A DNA stretch of 64,000 bases. It comes from Streptomyces olindensis (lineage in GTDB: Bacteria > Actinomycetota > Actinomycetes > Streptomycetales > Streptomycetaceae). The stretch spans positions 186,001 through 250,000 of the forward strand of contig JJOH01000015.1 of the NCBI GenBank assembly GCA_000696115.1, given 5' to 3'. Below are positions 24,440 through 32,452 of the stretch, piece by piece. Position 1 is the stretch's first letter; every line of letters begins with the position of its first letter. The notes under the pieces were generated by a model. It was not told the DNA's origin. It searched no databases and saw only the letters and a list, made by a program, of their open reading frames with translations. The translations under genes and the position numbers were made by a program.

Positions 24440-25264
24440 ATGCGCTCCGCCTCCCCCGCCCTCGACGACCGCATCGACCGCCTGCGCGAGCTCGCCCACG
24501 CCGACCCCCGCCTGGAGGGCGTCCTGCTCTACGGCTCGTGGACCGTCGGCGAGGCCGACGCCCACTCCGACATCGAGGCCTACCTCTACATCCGGGACGA
24601 CCAGGCCGACGGCTTCGACGGCCGCGCCTTCCTGGAGCAGCTCGCGCCGCTCCGGCTCGCGTACACCAACATGTGGGGCATCCTCGCCGTCGTCTTCGAC
24701 GACCTCATGCGCGGCGAGTTCCACCTCACCCCCGCGGGCCCCGGCATCGACGAAGTCCCCACCTGGCAGGGCCAGATCCACCTGCCCCGGCCGGACGACG
24801 CCGTCCTGCTCGACCGCACCGGGCGGCTGACGCGGGCCGCCCGGCAGCTGGCGGAGTTCCGCCCGCGCGAGCCGGTGTCCACCGCCCGGCAGCTCACCGA
24901 CGAGCTGGCCAACTGGACGCTGATGGTCGCCCACATCCTGGCCCGCGGCGAGATCGCCCGCGCCCACGCGGCGCTGCACATCGTCGTCGCCCCGCTGCAG
25001 CTCCAGCTCTGCCGCCTGCTGCGGGACAGCACCGCCCACTGGCTCACCCCCAGCCGCGCCCTGGAGCAGGAGCTGCCGGCCGCCGACCGGGAGCGCTACG
25101 TCGCCGTCACGGCCACCGCCCGCGAGCAGGAGGTGCGCAGGGCCGCGCGCGAGAGCTGGCGCTGGAGCCGGGACCTGGCCGGCGAGGCGGCCGCACGCTG
25201 GGCGTTGGACCTGCCGCACGAGCTGCACGAACAGATCACCGGCCTCCTGGACGCCCCGCGCTGA
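24440..25264 (+). CDS. Nucleotidyltransferase of the Lnu/aminoglycoside adenylyltransferase type
   Basis: A 274-residue Pol-beta-fold nucleotidyltransferase. The active-site motif begins GSW (32-34) and continues to DIE (44-46), the metal-binding acidic pair, followed by a helical C-terminal domain. It most resembles lincosamide or aminoglycoside nucleotidyltransferases (Lnu(B/F)-like), which inactivate antibiotics by AMP transfer, but the substrate cannot be fixed from sequence. A TAGCAT box ends seven bases before the ATG, so the mRNA may be leaderless. Confidence 0.77.
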   Translation: MRSASPALDDRIDRLRELAHADPRLEGVLLYGSWTVGEADAHSDIEAYLYIRDDQADGFDGRAFLEQLAPLRLAYTNMWGILAVVFDDLMRGEFHLTPAGPGIDEVPTWQGQIHLPRPDDAVLLDRTGRLTRAARQLAEFRPREPVSTARQLTDELANWTLMVAHILARGEIARAHAALHIVVAPLQLQLCRLLRDSTAHWLTPSRALEQELPAADRERYVAVTATAREQEVRRAARESWRWSRDLAGEAAARWALDLPHELHEQITGLLDAPR

Positions 25265-25280
25265 CCCCGCCCCGCTCGCC

Positions 25281-26501
25281 CTACGCGGCTTCCCACAACC
25301 CGGTGCCGCGCGCCGCCACCCGGTCCGCGATCCGCCGCAGCAGCTCGCCCTCGGGCAGCGGGCCCGGCCGGCGGCCGTCCCGCAGGCGCGGTGCCACGAG
25401 CCCGGCGTCGGCCTCGCGCCCGCCGATCACCGCCTGGTAGGGGACCAGCCGGGCCGCGCGGATCCGGGCGGCGAGGGTGCCCTGCTCGGGCCCGGCGACC
25501 TCGGCCCGCAGACCGAGCCCCCGGGCACGTTCCGCGAGGGCGTGGGCGGGCCCGGCCTGCTCCTCCCCGACCGGCAGCACGACCAGCTGCACGGGGGACA
25601 GCCACGGCGGGAAGGCGCCGCCGTGCGCCTCGATGAGGTGGGCGACCGCGCGTTCCACGCTGCCGATGATGCTGCGGTGCACCATCACCGGGCGGTGCTT
25701 CGCCCCGTCGGCGCCGATGTAGTGCAGGTCGAAGCGCTCGGGCTGGTGGAAGTCGATCTGGACGGTGGACAGGGTGGCCTCCCGCCCGGCCGGATCGGTG
25801 ATCTGCACGTCGATCTTCGGCCCGTAGAAGGCCGCCTCGCCCGCGGCCGCCTCGTAGGGGATGCCGGAGCCGTCCAGGACCTCCCGGAGCAGGGCGGTGG
25901 CCCGCCGCCACAGGTCCGGGTCGGCCACGTACTTGCCGCCCTCGCCGGGCAGCGAGAGGCGGTGGCGGAACGCGCTGATGCCCAGGTCGGCGTAGGCGCG
26001 GCCGATCAGTTCCAGCGCGGCACGCGCCTCCTGCACGGCCTGCTCCAGGGTGCAGAAGATGTGCGCGTCGTTGAGGGTGATGGCCCGCACCCGGGTCAGC
26101 CCGCCGAGCACGCCCGACAGCTCCGAGCGGTACATGCCGCCCAGTTCCGCCATGCGCAGGGGGAGTTCGCGGTAGCTGCGGGAGCGGGAGCGGTAGATCA
26201 GGGCGTGGTGGGGGCAGAGGCTGGGGCGCAGCAGGACCTGCTCGGCGCCCAGCTCCATCGGCGGGAACATGTCGTCGCCGTAGTGGTCCCAGTGGCCGGA
26301 GATCTCGTACAGCTCGCGTTTGCCGAGGACGGGCGAGTACACGTGCCGGTAGCCGGCCCGCCGCTCCGCCTCGCGGATGTACTCCTCCAGGGTGTGCCGC
26401 ACGAGCGCGCCGTCGGGCAGCCAGTACGGCAGCCCCGCGCCCATCAGCGGGTCGGTGTCGAACAGGTCCAGTTCACGGCCGAGTCGGCGGTGGTCGTGCA
26501 T
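25281..26501 (-). CDS. thrS: Threonyl-tRNA synthetase, short form lacking TGS and N2 domains
   Basis: A 406-residue class II synthetase that charges tRNA-Thr. It starts at the catalytic domain (LDLFDTDPLMGAGLPYWLPDG) and lacks the N-terminal TGS and editing domains of the usual enzyme of about 650 residues. Motif 2 (LRMAELGGMYRSELSG), motif 3 (VHRSIIGSVERAVAHL) and the anticodon domain (from about 305) are present. The ATG at 26501 has GGAGGAG six bases upstream. It is preceded by a threonine leader peptide and terminator, so transcription is probably attenuated by charged tRNA-Thr. A second, full-length ThrRS is likely elsewhere in the genome; this copy may be an auxiliary or antibiotic-insensitive form. 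Confidence 0.92.
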   Translation of the reverse strand: MHDHRRLGRELDLFDTDPLMGAGLPYWLPDGALVRHTLEEYIREAERRAGYRHVYSPVLGKRELYEISGHWDHYGDDMFPPMELGAEQVLLRPSLCPHHALIYRSRSRSYRELPLRMAELGGMYRSELSGVLGGLTRVRAITLNDAHIFCTLEQAVQEARAALELIGRAYADLGISAFRHRLSLPGEGGKYVADPDLWRRATALLREVLDGSGIPYEAAAGEAAFYGPKIDVQITDPAGREATLSTVQIDFHQPERFDLHYIGADGAKHRPVMVHRSIIGSVERAVAHLIEAHGGAFPPWLSPVQLVVLPVGEEQAGPAHALAERARGLGLRAEVAGPEQGTLAARIRAARLVPYQAVIGGREADAGLVAPRLRDGRRPGPLPEGELLRRIADRVAARGTGLWEAA

Positions 26502-26537
26502 GGTGGCTCCTCCGGGTCTGGGACGAGCACCACACGC

Positions 26538-26569
26538 CGAAGCCCCGGGGCACTCGCCCCGGGGCTTCG
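26538..26569 (-). terminator. Attenuator terminator hairpin in the thrS leader
   Basis: A perfect 14-bp stem CGAAGCCCCGGGGC with loop GAGT sits between the leader peptide and thrS. Its 5' arm CCGGGGC can pair instead with GUCCCGG inside the leader coding sequence (complement of 26595-26601), giving an antiterminator. Confidence 0.8.
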
Positions 26570-26586
26570 GACACTCAGGTCAGCTG

Positions 26587-26649
26587 TCAGCGCGCCGGGA
26601 CACTCTCCGGCGTCGTCGTGCGGAACGGGAACGACTGGGCGCGCTTCAT
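26587..26649 (-). CDS. Threonine leader peptide of the thrS attenuator
   Basis: A 20-residue peptide, MKRAQSFPFRTTTPESVPAR, contains three consecutive Thr codons (ACG ACG ACG at 26619-26611) and stops 18 bp before the terminator hairpin. A TACGGT box ends seven bases before the ATG, so it may be translated from a leaderless RNA. Ribosome stalling at the Thr codons would block the CGCCGG arm of an internal stem and free the antiterminator strand. Confidence 0.75.
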   Translation of the reverse strand: MKRAQSFPFRTTTPESVPAR

Positions 26650-26710
26650 GGGCGGGACCGTAGCAAGGGGAGCGGCCGCGGGGCGACGGGTTTTCCCGTC
26701 CCGCGCGACT

Positions 26711-26945
26711 CCGGGCGGCGTCTTTCCGTCCCTGCTCGTCCCTGGAGCGGCGAATCTTCCCGTCCCCGCTCGCCCTCGGAGCGGCGAACCTTCCCGTCCG
26801 CACTCGCCCCGGAGCGGCGGGCTCCCCCATCCCCGCTCACCCCCGAAGCGGCGAACCTTCCCGTCCCCGCTCACCCCCGAAGCGGCGAATCCTCCCGTCC
26901 GCACTCGCCCCGGAGCGGCGGGCTCCCCCATCCCCGCTCGCCTCC
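26711..26945. repeat. 33-34 bp minisatellite, six units plus one degenerate
   Basis: Units start at 26744, 26778, 26811, 26845, 26879 and 26912, each near GGAGCGGCGAACCTTCCCGT followed by CCCCGCTCGCCC. A poorer unit lies at 26711-26743. Units 1-3 and 4-6 form a 101-bp higher-order duplication. The repeat is in the gap of about 500 bp between the thrS leader and the lipoprotein; no gene in the gap is convincing. Confidence 0.8.
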
Positions 26946-27053
26946 GGGGGCAGCGGATTCTCAGCCCCCGGGCGGCCGACGCGGCGGTGCCGCGCCGTGC
27001 GCTCACCCGGACGGCCCGTCGCGCTGGTGGCCGGGCGGGCGCGGTGGTGCCGT

Positions 27054-27109
27054 ATGAGCAGTACCCGATCCGGTGCCGGTGGCGGTGCCGGATGAGCGGT
27101 ACCCGATCC
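27054..27109. repeat. 18-bp direct repeat upstream of the lipoprotein gene
   Basis: ATGAGCAGTACCCGATCC (27054-27071) recurs at 27092-27109 with one change, 38 bp apart. The pair lies 47 bp upstream of the lipoprotein start and could be a regulator-binding array. Confidence 0.5.
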
Positions 27110-27155
27110 CGGCCCGCCCGCTCCCACCGGGCCCGCCCCAGCAGGAGGCACCCCG

Positions 27156-27938
27156 ATGTCCCACCCTCCGGTCGCCGGCCGTGCGCTCCTGGCCTCCGCG
27201 ATGTCCGTGACCGCCCTGCTGGCCACGGTCGGCTGCTCCGTCGAGGACGAGCCGCGGCCGCGCTGGTTCTCCGCCTCGGCCTCCGCCGCCTCGCCCGCCG
27301 TCGAGCAGCCCGCCGGGCCGGGGACCGCCCTCACCGAGGCGCAGGCCCGGGCGGCCCTGATCACCGAGGCCGACCTGGGGGAGCCGTGGGGGCCGACGCG
27401 GGGCGCCAGGACCTGGCGGGACGGGCTGCTCAAGGCGACCACGGAGGACCCGGAGTGCCAACGGCTGCTCGACGCCCTGTACACGGAGGAGCTCTTCGGC
27501 GTCCCGAAGGGCCCGCACGCGACATCGGCGTTCGACGACGCCGAGACCGACGCCCAGGTGCGCTACCAGGTCGCCGCGCACCCGCCCGCGGACGTGGACC
27601 GCACCCTGGAGTGGCTGAAGTCGCTGCCGGGCAGGTGCGGCCAGTTCACGGCCGCGACGTTCCGCGGCGGGGTCCAGGGCGTGGAGGTCGGTGACCTGCC
27701 GCTGCCGCCGGTGGGGGACGCCCGCCAGGCCCTGCGGGTGACGCTGGCCGGCGAGACGGAGGAGGGGGAGCTGACGTACCTGACCATGGACCTCGCCGCC
27801 GTGCGGGTCGGTGAGGAGGCCATCGTCCTCACCCACGGCGGTCTCGACGAGGTGTACGCGGAGGTCACCCAGCAGGCCGTGGAACTCGGGACGCGGCGGC
27901 TCGTGGAGATCGGCAAGCGGGGGCGGGCGCAGATCTGA
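27156..27938 (+). CDS. Secreted lipoprotein, uncharacterised
   Basis: A 260-residue exported protein with a signal and lipobox (LATVGC). The mature region has a Ser/Ala linker, then about 200 residues with two conserved-looking cysteines (ECQRLL, GRCGQF) and an alpha/beta pattern like the extracellular sensor domains of actinobacterial lipoproteins. No catalytic motif. GGAGG precedes the ATG at good spacing. Confidence 0.75.
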   Translation: MSHPPVAGRALLASAMSVTALLATVGCSVEDEPRPRWFSASASAASPAVEQPAGPGTALTEAQARAALITEADLGEPWGPTRGARTWRDGLLKATTEDPECQRLLDALYTEELFGVPKGPHATSAFDDAETDAQVRYQVAAHPPADVDRTLEWLKSLPGRCGQFTAATFRGGVQGVEVGDLPLPPVGDARQALRVTLAGETEEGELTYLTMDLAAVRVGEEAIVLTHGGLDEVYAEVTQQAVELGTRRLVEIGKRGRAQI

Positions 27939-27979
27939 CGCCCCGGGCCCCTTCGTCACGCCCGGGCCCCGCCGTCACG

Positions 27980-28765
27980 TCAGTCCCGGTCGAAGCGCCT
28001 GCGGTGGGCGATCACGTCGCGCGCCACGTCGAGGGCGGTGCACCCGCGTGCGAAGGCGTCACCCCGCAGCCGCGCGAGAGCGTCGTCGGCGCCGACGCCG
28101 AGCTGCGCCATGATCATGCCGACGGCCTGGTAGACCTCGTGGTGGTCCGCGGCCAGCCCGCTCAGCCAGCGCTCCCCGCCCCGCGCCTCGGCCTCGTCCT
28201 CGCGGGGGAGCGCCATCAGGGCCACCGTCATGACACCGGCCACCAGCAGCGCGACGTGCAACTGGCGGTCGGTGAGACCGCCCGGGCTGTCCCGGTAGAG
28301 GTCCAGCGTCCCCACGCACACCGCGTCGCTGCCCAGCGGCACGGCGTACACCGCCCGTACCCCGGCCGCCGTCGCCTGCTGGGCGAAGACCGGCCAGCGT
28401 CCGGCGTCCCGGCCCGTGGTCAGATCGCAGGCCAGCACGGGCTCCCCCGCCTCCAGCGCGCTCTGGCAGGGGCCGTCGCCCAGGGTCGCCTGGATCTCCG
28501 CCAAGTGCGCGGCGTGCGGACTGCTCGCGCTCAGCCGTACGGGCATGCCGTCGCTGCGCAGCGACACACTGGCGCCGGTCACCGGCAGCAGCTCGACCGC
28601 GACCTCGCACAGCCGCCCCGGCACCTGCCCGGGCTCGGCCCCGCGCACGCCCCTGGCGATCACGTCGGCGGCGCGGGCCCCGTCCAGGTCCAGGTCACCG
28701 CCCCCGGTGCCGCGGGGACCGGGGTCGCCGCCGGGGGCACCTTGGGGATCGTCCCTGGGCCGCAC
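27980..28765 (-). CDS. GAF-ANTAR transcription antitermination regulator
   Basis: A 261-residue regulator with a GAF sensor domain (about 45-180) and a C-terminal ANTAR RNA-binding domain (about 195-255, EVYQAVGMIMAQLGVGADDALARLR). ANTAR proteins bind dual hexaloop RNAs and prevent termination. The signal is unknown. The GTG at 28765 has AGAGGAGG five bases upstream. The next 175 bp upstream contain nothing obvious. Confidence 0.88.
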   Translation of the reverse strand: MRPRDDPQGAPGGDPGPRGTGGGDLDLDGARAADVIARGVRGAEPGQVPGRLCEVAVELLPVTGASVSLRSDGMPVRLSASSPHAAHLAEIQATLGDGPCQSALEAGEPVLACDLTTGRDAGRWPVFAQQATAAGVRAVYAVPLGSDAVCVGTLDLYRDSPGGLTDRQLHVALLVAGVMTVALMALPREDEAEARGGERWLSGLAADHHEVYQAVGMIMAQLGVGADDALARLRGDAFARGCTALDVARDVIAHRRRFDRD

Positions 28766-28940
28766 GACAACCGCCTCCTCTGATTCACCGCGGCCTGCAC
28801 GCTTGACGGTCTTCCGGGGCGGGCCCCTGGCTGGGCGCGGCGAGGAACGGCATGTGACCGCCCTCCCGGAATCGTGCCCCGACTACCCGACGCGGGTGGG
28901 GCGAAACCCGTGCGCGCGGCCGTCGCGGCGGGGCCGCCCC

Positions 28941-29693
28941 TCAGCGCTTCTCGTACGGGTTGTCCGGTTGCGCCACCTGCCGCACGGACGCGGCGTCGAC
29001 GACCGGCGGCCAGGCCGCGTCCGAGCCCAGCGCGCCCTCGGGACGCCAGGTGCCGGTGACCGTGACCCAGGTGTCGACGGGCGGGGCGTCGGCGCCGCGG
29101 ACCTCGGCCCTGGCGGTCGTCGCGTCGGCGGCGCAGCAGGCGACGAGGAGGCGCGTGACGTACCAGGTGCCGTCGTCGTCCCGGGTGACGAAGCCGGTGA
29201 GCCGGATCGTGCGTCCCTCGAGGGAACGGTCGCTGTCGTAGACCGCCCGGGAGCCGAACTCTCCGAGGGTGAGGTCGACGGGGTCCCCGGACGGCAGCGC
29301 CGGGAAGCTGCCGACGCCCTGCGCCGCCCGCTGGTCCGCCTCGCGCTGCGCGCTGTAGGAGCCGAGGGCGGGCGGCGGGAAGAGCAGCAGGGCCAGGGCG
29401 GGGAGGGTGAGGAGCCAGGCGACGCGGGGGCCGACGGGGCCGTGGTCATGACCGTGGCTGTGGTCCTGGTCGTCAAGGTCCTGGTCGAGGTCGTCGTAGT
29501 GGTCCTGCTTCCCCGCCGTCCGCGTCAGCACCGCCACCACCACACCGAGCAGCACCAGCAGCACCCCGGACACCACCAGACAGGGCCGCAACCCCGGCTG
29601 CACGTACCGCAGGTACAGCTCGCTGAAGGCCGACACCCGCAGGATCGCCGCCCCGACGAGCGCGAGCAGTACGGCTGGTCCGTAGCGCCTCAC
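28941..29693 (-). CDS. TIGR03943 family membrane protein
   Basis: A 250-residue membrane protein with two or three N-terminal helices and a His/Asp-rich loop (HSHGHDHG at about 80-87), suggestive of metal binding, then an exported domain with LVACCAAD. It fits family TIGR03943, usually next to YraQ-type permeases. The GTG start overlaps the permease stop in the form GTGA, so the two are translationally coupled. Confidence 0.85.
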   Translation of the reverse strand: MRRYGPAVLLALVGAAILRVSAFSELYLRYVQPGLRPCLVVSGVLLVLLGVVVAVLTRTAGKQDHYDDLDQDLDDQDHSHGHDHGPVGPRVAWLLTLPALALLLFPPPALGSYSAQREADQRAAQGVGSFPALPSGDPVDLTLGEFGSRAVYDSDRSLEGRTIRLTGFVTRDDDGTWYVTRLLVACCAADATTARAEVRGADAPPVDTWVTVTGTWRPEGALGSDAAWPPVVDAASVRQVAQPDNPYEKR

Positions 29694-30706
29694 AGCAGCC
29701 ACCACCCCACCAGGACACTGGCGGCCACGGCCACCACCCAGGTCGCGGCCGAGAACCGCAGCGCGAAGGCCCGGCCGAACGTGCCCGTCTGGAGCGCGAT
29801 CAGCTTCAGGTCCACCATCGGCCCGACCACCATGAACGCCAGCCGCGCGGTCGGTGAGAAACCGCTCAGCGACGCCGCCACGAACGCGTCGGCCTCGCTG
29901 CACACGCACAGCACGACCGCCAGCAGGGCGAGCAGCAGCACCGACAGCCAGGCCGATCCGGTGAACACCTCCAGCAGCGACCGCGGCACGACGATCGCGA
30001 AGGTCGCCGCGGCCGCCGCGCCGACCACCAGGAAGCCGCCCGCGTGCAGGAAGTCGTGCTGGAGCCCGGCGACGAAGGCCCGCGGCCCGCCGCCCGGCGC
30101 GGGGGCGCCGCTCCGCTTCGGCGGCCGCAGCCACTCCTCCCGCCCGAACCGCGCCCACAGCCAGCCCATCACCACGGCCGTGGCGAGCGAGGCGACCAGC
30201 CGGCCGAGGACCATCTCCGGCTGCCCGGGGAAGGCGACCGAGGTCGCCACCAGGACGACGGGGTTGATGGCGGGCGCCGACAGCAGGAAGGCGAGCGCGG
30301 CGGCCGGGGCGACACCCCGCCGCATCAGGCTGCCCGCCACCGGCACCGACGCACACTCGCAGCCGGGCAGCACGACACCCGCCGCTCCCGCGACCGGCAC
30401 GGCGAGCACCTCGCGGCGGGGCAGCAGCCGGGTGAAGACCCGCTCGGGCACGAACGCCCCGATCGCCGCCGACACGACCGTGCCCAGCAGCAGGAAGGGC
30501 ACGCCCTGCACGGCGATCGCGGTGAACACCGTCCACCAGGCCGCGACCGGCGGGGTGTACAGGTCGAGCGCGACCATCGGCCCGAGCACCGACACCACCG
30601 TCACCACGGCGATCAGCGCGGCGCCTCCGAGGACGGCGTACACCAGGGCCCGCAGGCCCAGCCGTATGCCGTCGGCCACCGTCCGTTGGTTCTCCACGCG
30701 CCCCAC
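29690..30706 (-). CDS. YraQ/UPF0718 family permease
   Basis: A 338-residue membrane protein with about eight helices. Its conserved cysteine motifs GCECASVPVA and CVCSEADAF mark the UPF0718 family that includes ArsP-type organoarsenical permeases. The substrate here is unknown; a metal or metalloid is a fair guess given the His-rich coupled partner. The GTG at 30706 is chosen, with a second in-frame GTG at 30697. Confidence 0.87.
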   Translation of the reverse strand: MGRVENQRTVADGIRLGLRALVYAVLGGAALIAVVTVVSVLGPMVALDLYTPPVAAWWTVFTAIAVQGVPFLLLGTVVSAAIGAFVPERVFTRLLPRREVLAVPVAGAAGVVLPGCECASVPVAGSLMRRGVAPAAALAFLLSAPAINPVVLVATSVAFPGQPEMVLGRLVASLATAVVMGWLWARFGREEWLRPPKRSGAPAPGGGPRAFVAGLQHDFLHAGGFLVVGAAAAATFAIVVPRSLLEVFTGSAWLSVLLLALLAVVLCVCSEADAFVAASLSGFSPTARLAFMVVGPMVDLKLIALQTGTFGRAFALRFSAATWVVAVAASVLVGWWLL

Positions 30707-30767
30707 CCTGGTCGTTCACATCCCCGCAGGAGGCTAACCCGCACGGCTGTGCGACGCCCTTGCTTCC

Positions 30768-32111
30768 TCAGAGAGGAGGCTGTGCGGGCGCGGGCCCGAG
30801 GGTGGTCGTGCCGGGGGCCGTACGGTGCCCGAGTCCGGTCCGGTAGGCGTCCAGGGCCGCCTCCACCCGGCCGGTGCGCCGCAGCAGGTCGCCCAGCAGC
30901 CGGCACAGGTCGGCCAGGTCCCCGGCCGCGCCCGCCCGCTCCAGCAGGCTCAGGGCGCGGACGTAGTGCTCCTCGGCGTCCTCCGTACGGCGGGCGTCCT
31001 CGGCGATGATGCCGAGCAGCCGGTGCGCGGCGGCGGAGTGGACGGCACCGCGCTCGGGGGACAGGTGCCCGAGGACGTCGTGCAGCAGGGCCGCGGCCTC
31101 GTCCGACCTGCCGCGCCGGTGCAGCACGTCGGCCAGCTCCACGGCGACCTGGCTGCTGTACAGGGCGGCACGCCTGGCCGACAGCATGCCGAGGGCCTCG
31201 CGCAACTCCTCCTCCGCGCGCTCCAGTTGCCCGTCCTGGGCGTAGACGTAGCCGCGCATCCAGTGGCAGTTGGCGAGTTCCGTGCGGATCTGCAGGCCGC
31301 GGTACAGCTCGGCCGCCTTGGCCAGCGAGGCGTCGGCCTCGGCGAGACGGCCCTCGGCGACCAGCGTGCGGGCGACCGAGCGGTGCATGCGGGCGACCAG
31401 GGCGGGGTCGCCGGACTGCGGGGCGAGAGCCAGGGCGAACTCGGCGGCCTGGGCGGCGCGGGCGTGCGCGCCCATGTCCATGTACGGGCCGATGGCGCTG
31501 GCGTAGAGCAGCAGCAGGGCGTCCGGGTCGTGCAGGCCGCCGCGGTTGAGTTCGTCGAGGGCGGTCTCCAGCAGGTAGACGGCGTATCGGAGTTCACCGG
31601 CCAGGTAGTGGGCGACGGCCCGGCCGCGCAGGGCCGGGACCCGGGCGGGCAGCGGCGCACCGGCCAGGCAGGTCTCGGCCCGCTCGAAGAACTGCCGCCC
31701 CGGCACCAGCTCGCCCGTCTCCAGGGCGCACTCGCCGAGCCCGAGCAGCGCGGCGGCCTGCTCCGCGGCCAGGCCGTGCGTCTCGGCCTCGCCGAGCAGC
31801 CCGGCGTACTGCTCCGCCGCCTCCTCGGCCTCGCCGACGGCGAGGGTGCGCTGCGCCTCGGTCAGCCGCAGCCGCAGCTCGGTGACGCGCCGCGCCGAGT
31901 GCCCGCTGGCGAGTTCGTCGAAGGCGACGCCGAGCCGCTCGGCGAGATGCCGCAGGGCGTCGTCGGAGGGCCGCACCCGGCCGGACTCCAGGGTGGAGAT
32001 GTAGGCGGGCGTGTACACGGGCTCCGCCAACTGCCGTTGTGTCAGTCCTCGTTCGACACGCAACCGCTGCACCCGGCGGCCGATGGTCCCCGGATCGTCA
32101 CGCTCCCCCAC
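30768..32111 (-). CDS. XRE-family regulator with C-terminal TPR array
   Basis: A 447-residue cytoplasmic regulator. An N-terminal HTH (about 8-66: RRVQRLRVERGLTQRQLA, YISTLESGRVRPS) is followed by about nine TPR-like helix pairs to residue 420. The HTH plus TPR layout resembles peptide-sensing RRNPP regulators of Firmicutes. It is divergent from a gene for a 50-residue exported peptide, with a strong palindrome between. The GTG at 32111 has GGGGGAG five bases upstream. Peptide sensing is inferred, not known for this family. Confidence 0.88.
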   Translation of the reverse strand: MGERDDPGTIGRRVQRLRVERGLTQRQLAEPVYTPAYISTLESGRVRPSDDALRHLAERLGVAFDELASGHSARRVTELRLRLTEAQRTLAVGEAEEAAEQYAGLLGEAETHGLAAEQAAALLGLGECALETGELVPGRQFFERAETCLAGAPLPARVPALRGRAVAHYLAGELRYAVYLLETALDELNRGGLHDPDALLLLYASAIGPYMDMGAHARAAQAAEFALALAPQSGDPALVARMHRSVARTLVAEGRLAEADASLAKAAELYRGLQIRTELANCHWMRGYVYAQDGQLERAEEELREALGMLSARRAALYSSQVAVELADVLHRRGRSDEAAALLHDVLGHLSPERGAVHSAAAHRLLGIIAEDARRTEDAEEHYVRALSLLERAGAAGDLADLCRLLGDLLRRTGRVEAALDAYRTGLGHRTAPGTTTLGPAPAQPPL

Positions 32112-32165
32112 GCCAACTCCCCCTGCCCCTCTTGCCGTTCGCCCTGGACAGCCCCTAGGTTAAAC

Positions 32166-32204
32166 GGAGTGTTAAGCCGCAGTGTCGGACACGCTTAACA
32201 CTCC
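32166..32204. promoter_or_regulatory. 12-bp inverted repeat between XRE-TPR and peptide genes
   Basis: GGAGTGTTAAGC and GCTTAACACTCC are exact complements 15 bp apart. Extra TTAAAC and TTAAG half-sites lie alongside. It is a good candidate operator for the XRE regulator and probably controls both directions. Confidence 0.65.
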
Positions 32205-32239
32205 ACCGTCCTAGCCGCCGCCCCTGTTGCGAGGTCGCC

Positions 32240-32392
32240 GTGCTCGAACGCACACGCACCGCCGAGCGGTACGCCAGAGGCTTCGCCGCCGCGTTGGTCG
32301 CCGTCGCGACACTACTGCTGGCAGCGAACGCGGGACCGGCACGGGCCACGGAAGCGCAACAGGGTTCCCAGACGGTCACCGACGCCCGCTGA
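32240..32392 (+). CDS. Small exported peptide precursor (50 residues)
   Basis: A GTG-started open frame encodes a 50-residue precursor: a basic n-region, a hydrophobic core (FAAALVAVATLLLAA), a signal peptidase site GPARA, and a mature 14-residue tail TEAQQGSQTVTDAR. GAGG lies seven bases before the GTG. It is divergent from an XRE-TPR regulator across a dyad operator. The layout is that of a secreted signal peptide, though a simple secreted peptide or chance frame cannot be excluded. Confidence 0.6.
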   Translation: MLERTRTAERYARGFAAALVAVATLLLAANAGPARATEAQQGSQTVTDAR

Positions 32393-32452
32393 CCGCCCCC
32401 TCCCCGGCAGGCGAAAAGGGCTCACCAGGCTCGTACTCGCCGTGGGCACCGT

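Noticed and set aside
26711..26945. Possible CRISPR array
   Set aside because: Units are contiguous with no unique spacers, and no cas genes are near. It is a minisatellite.
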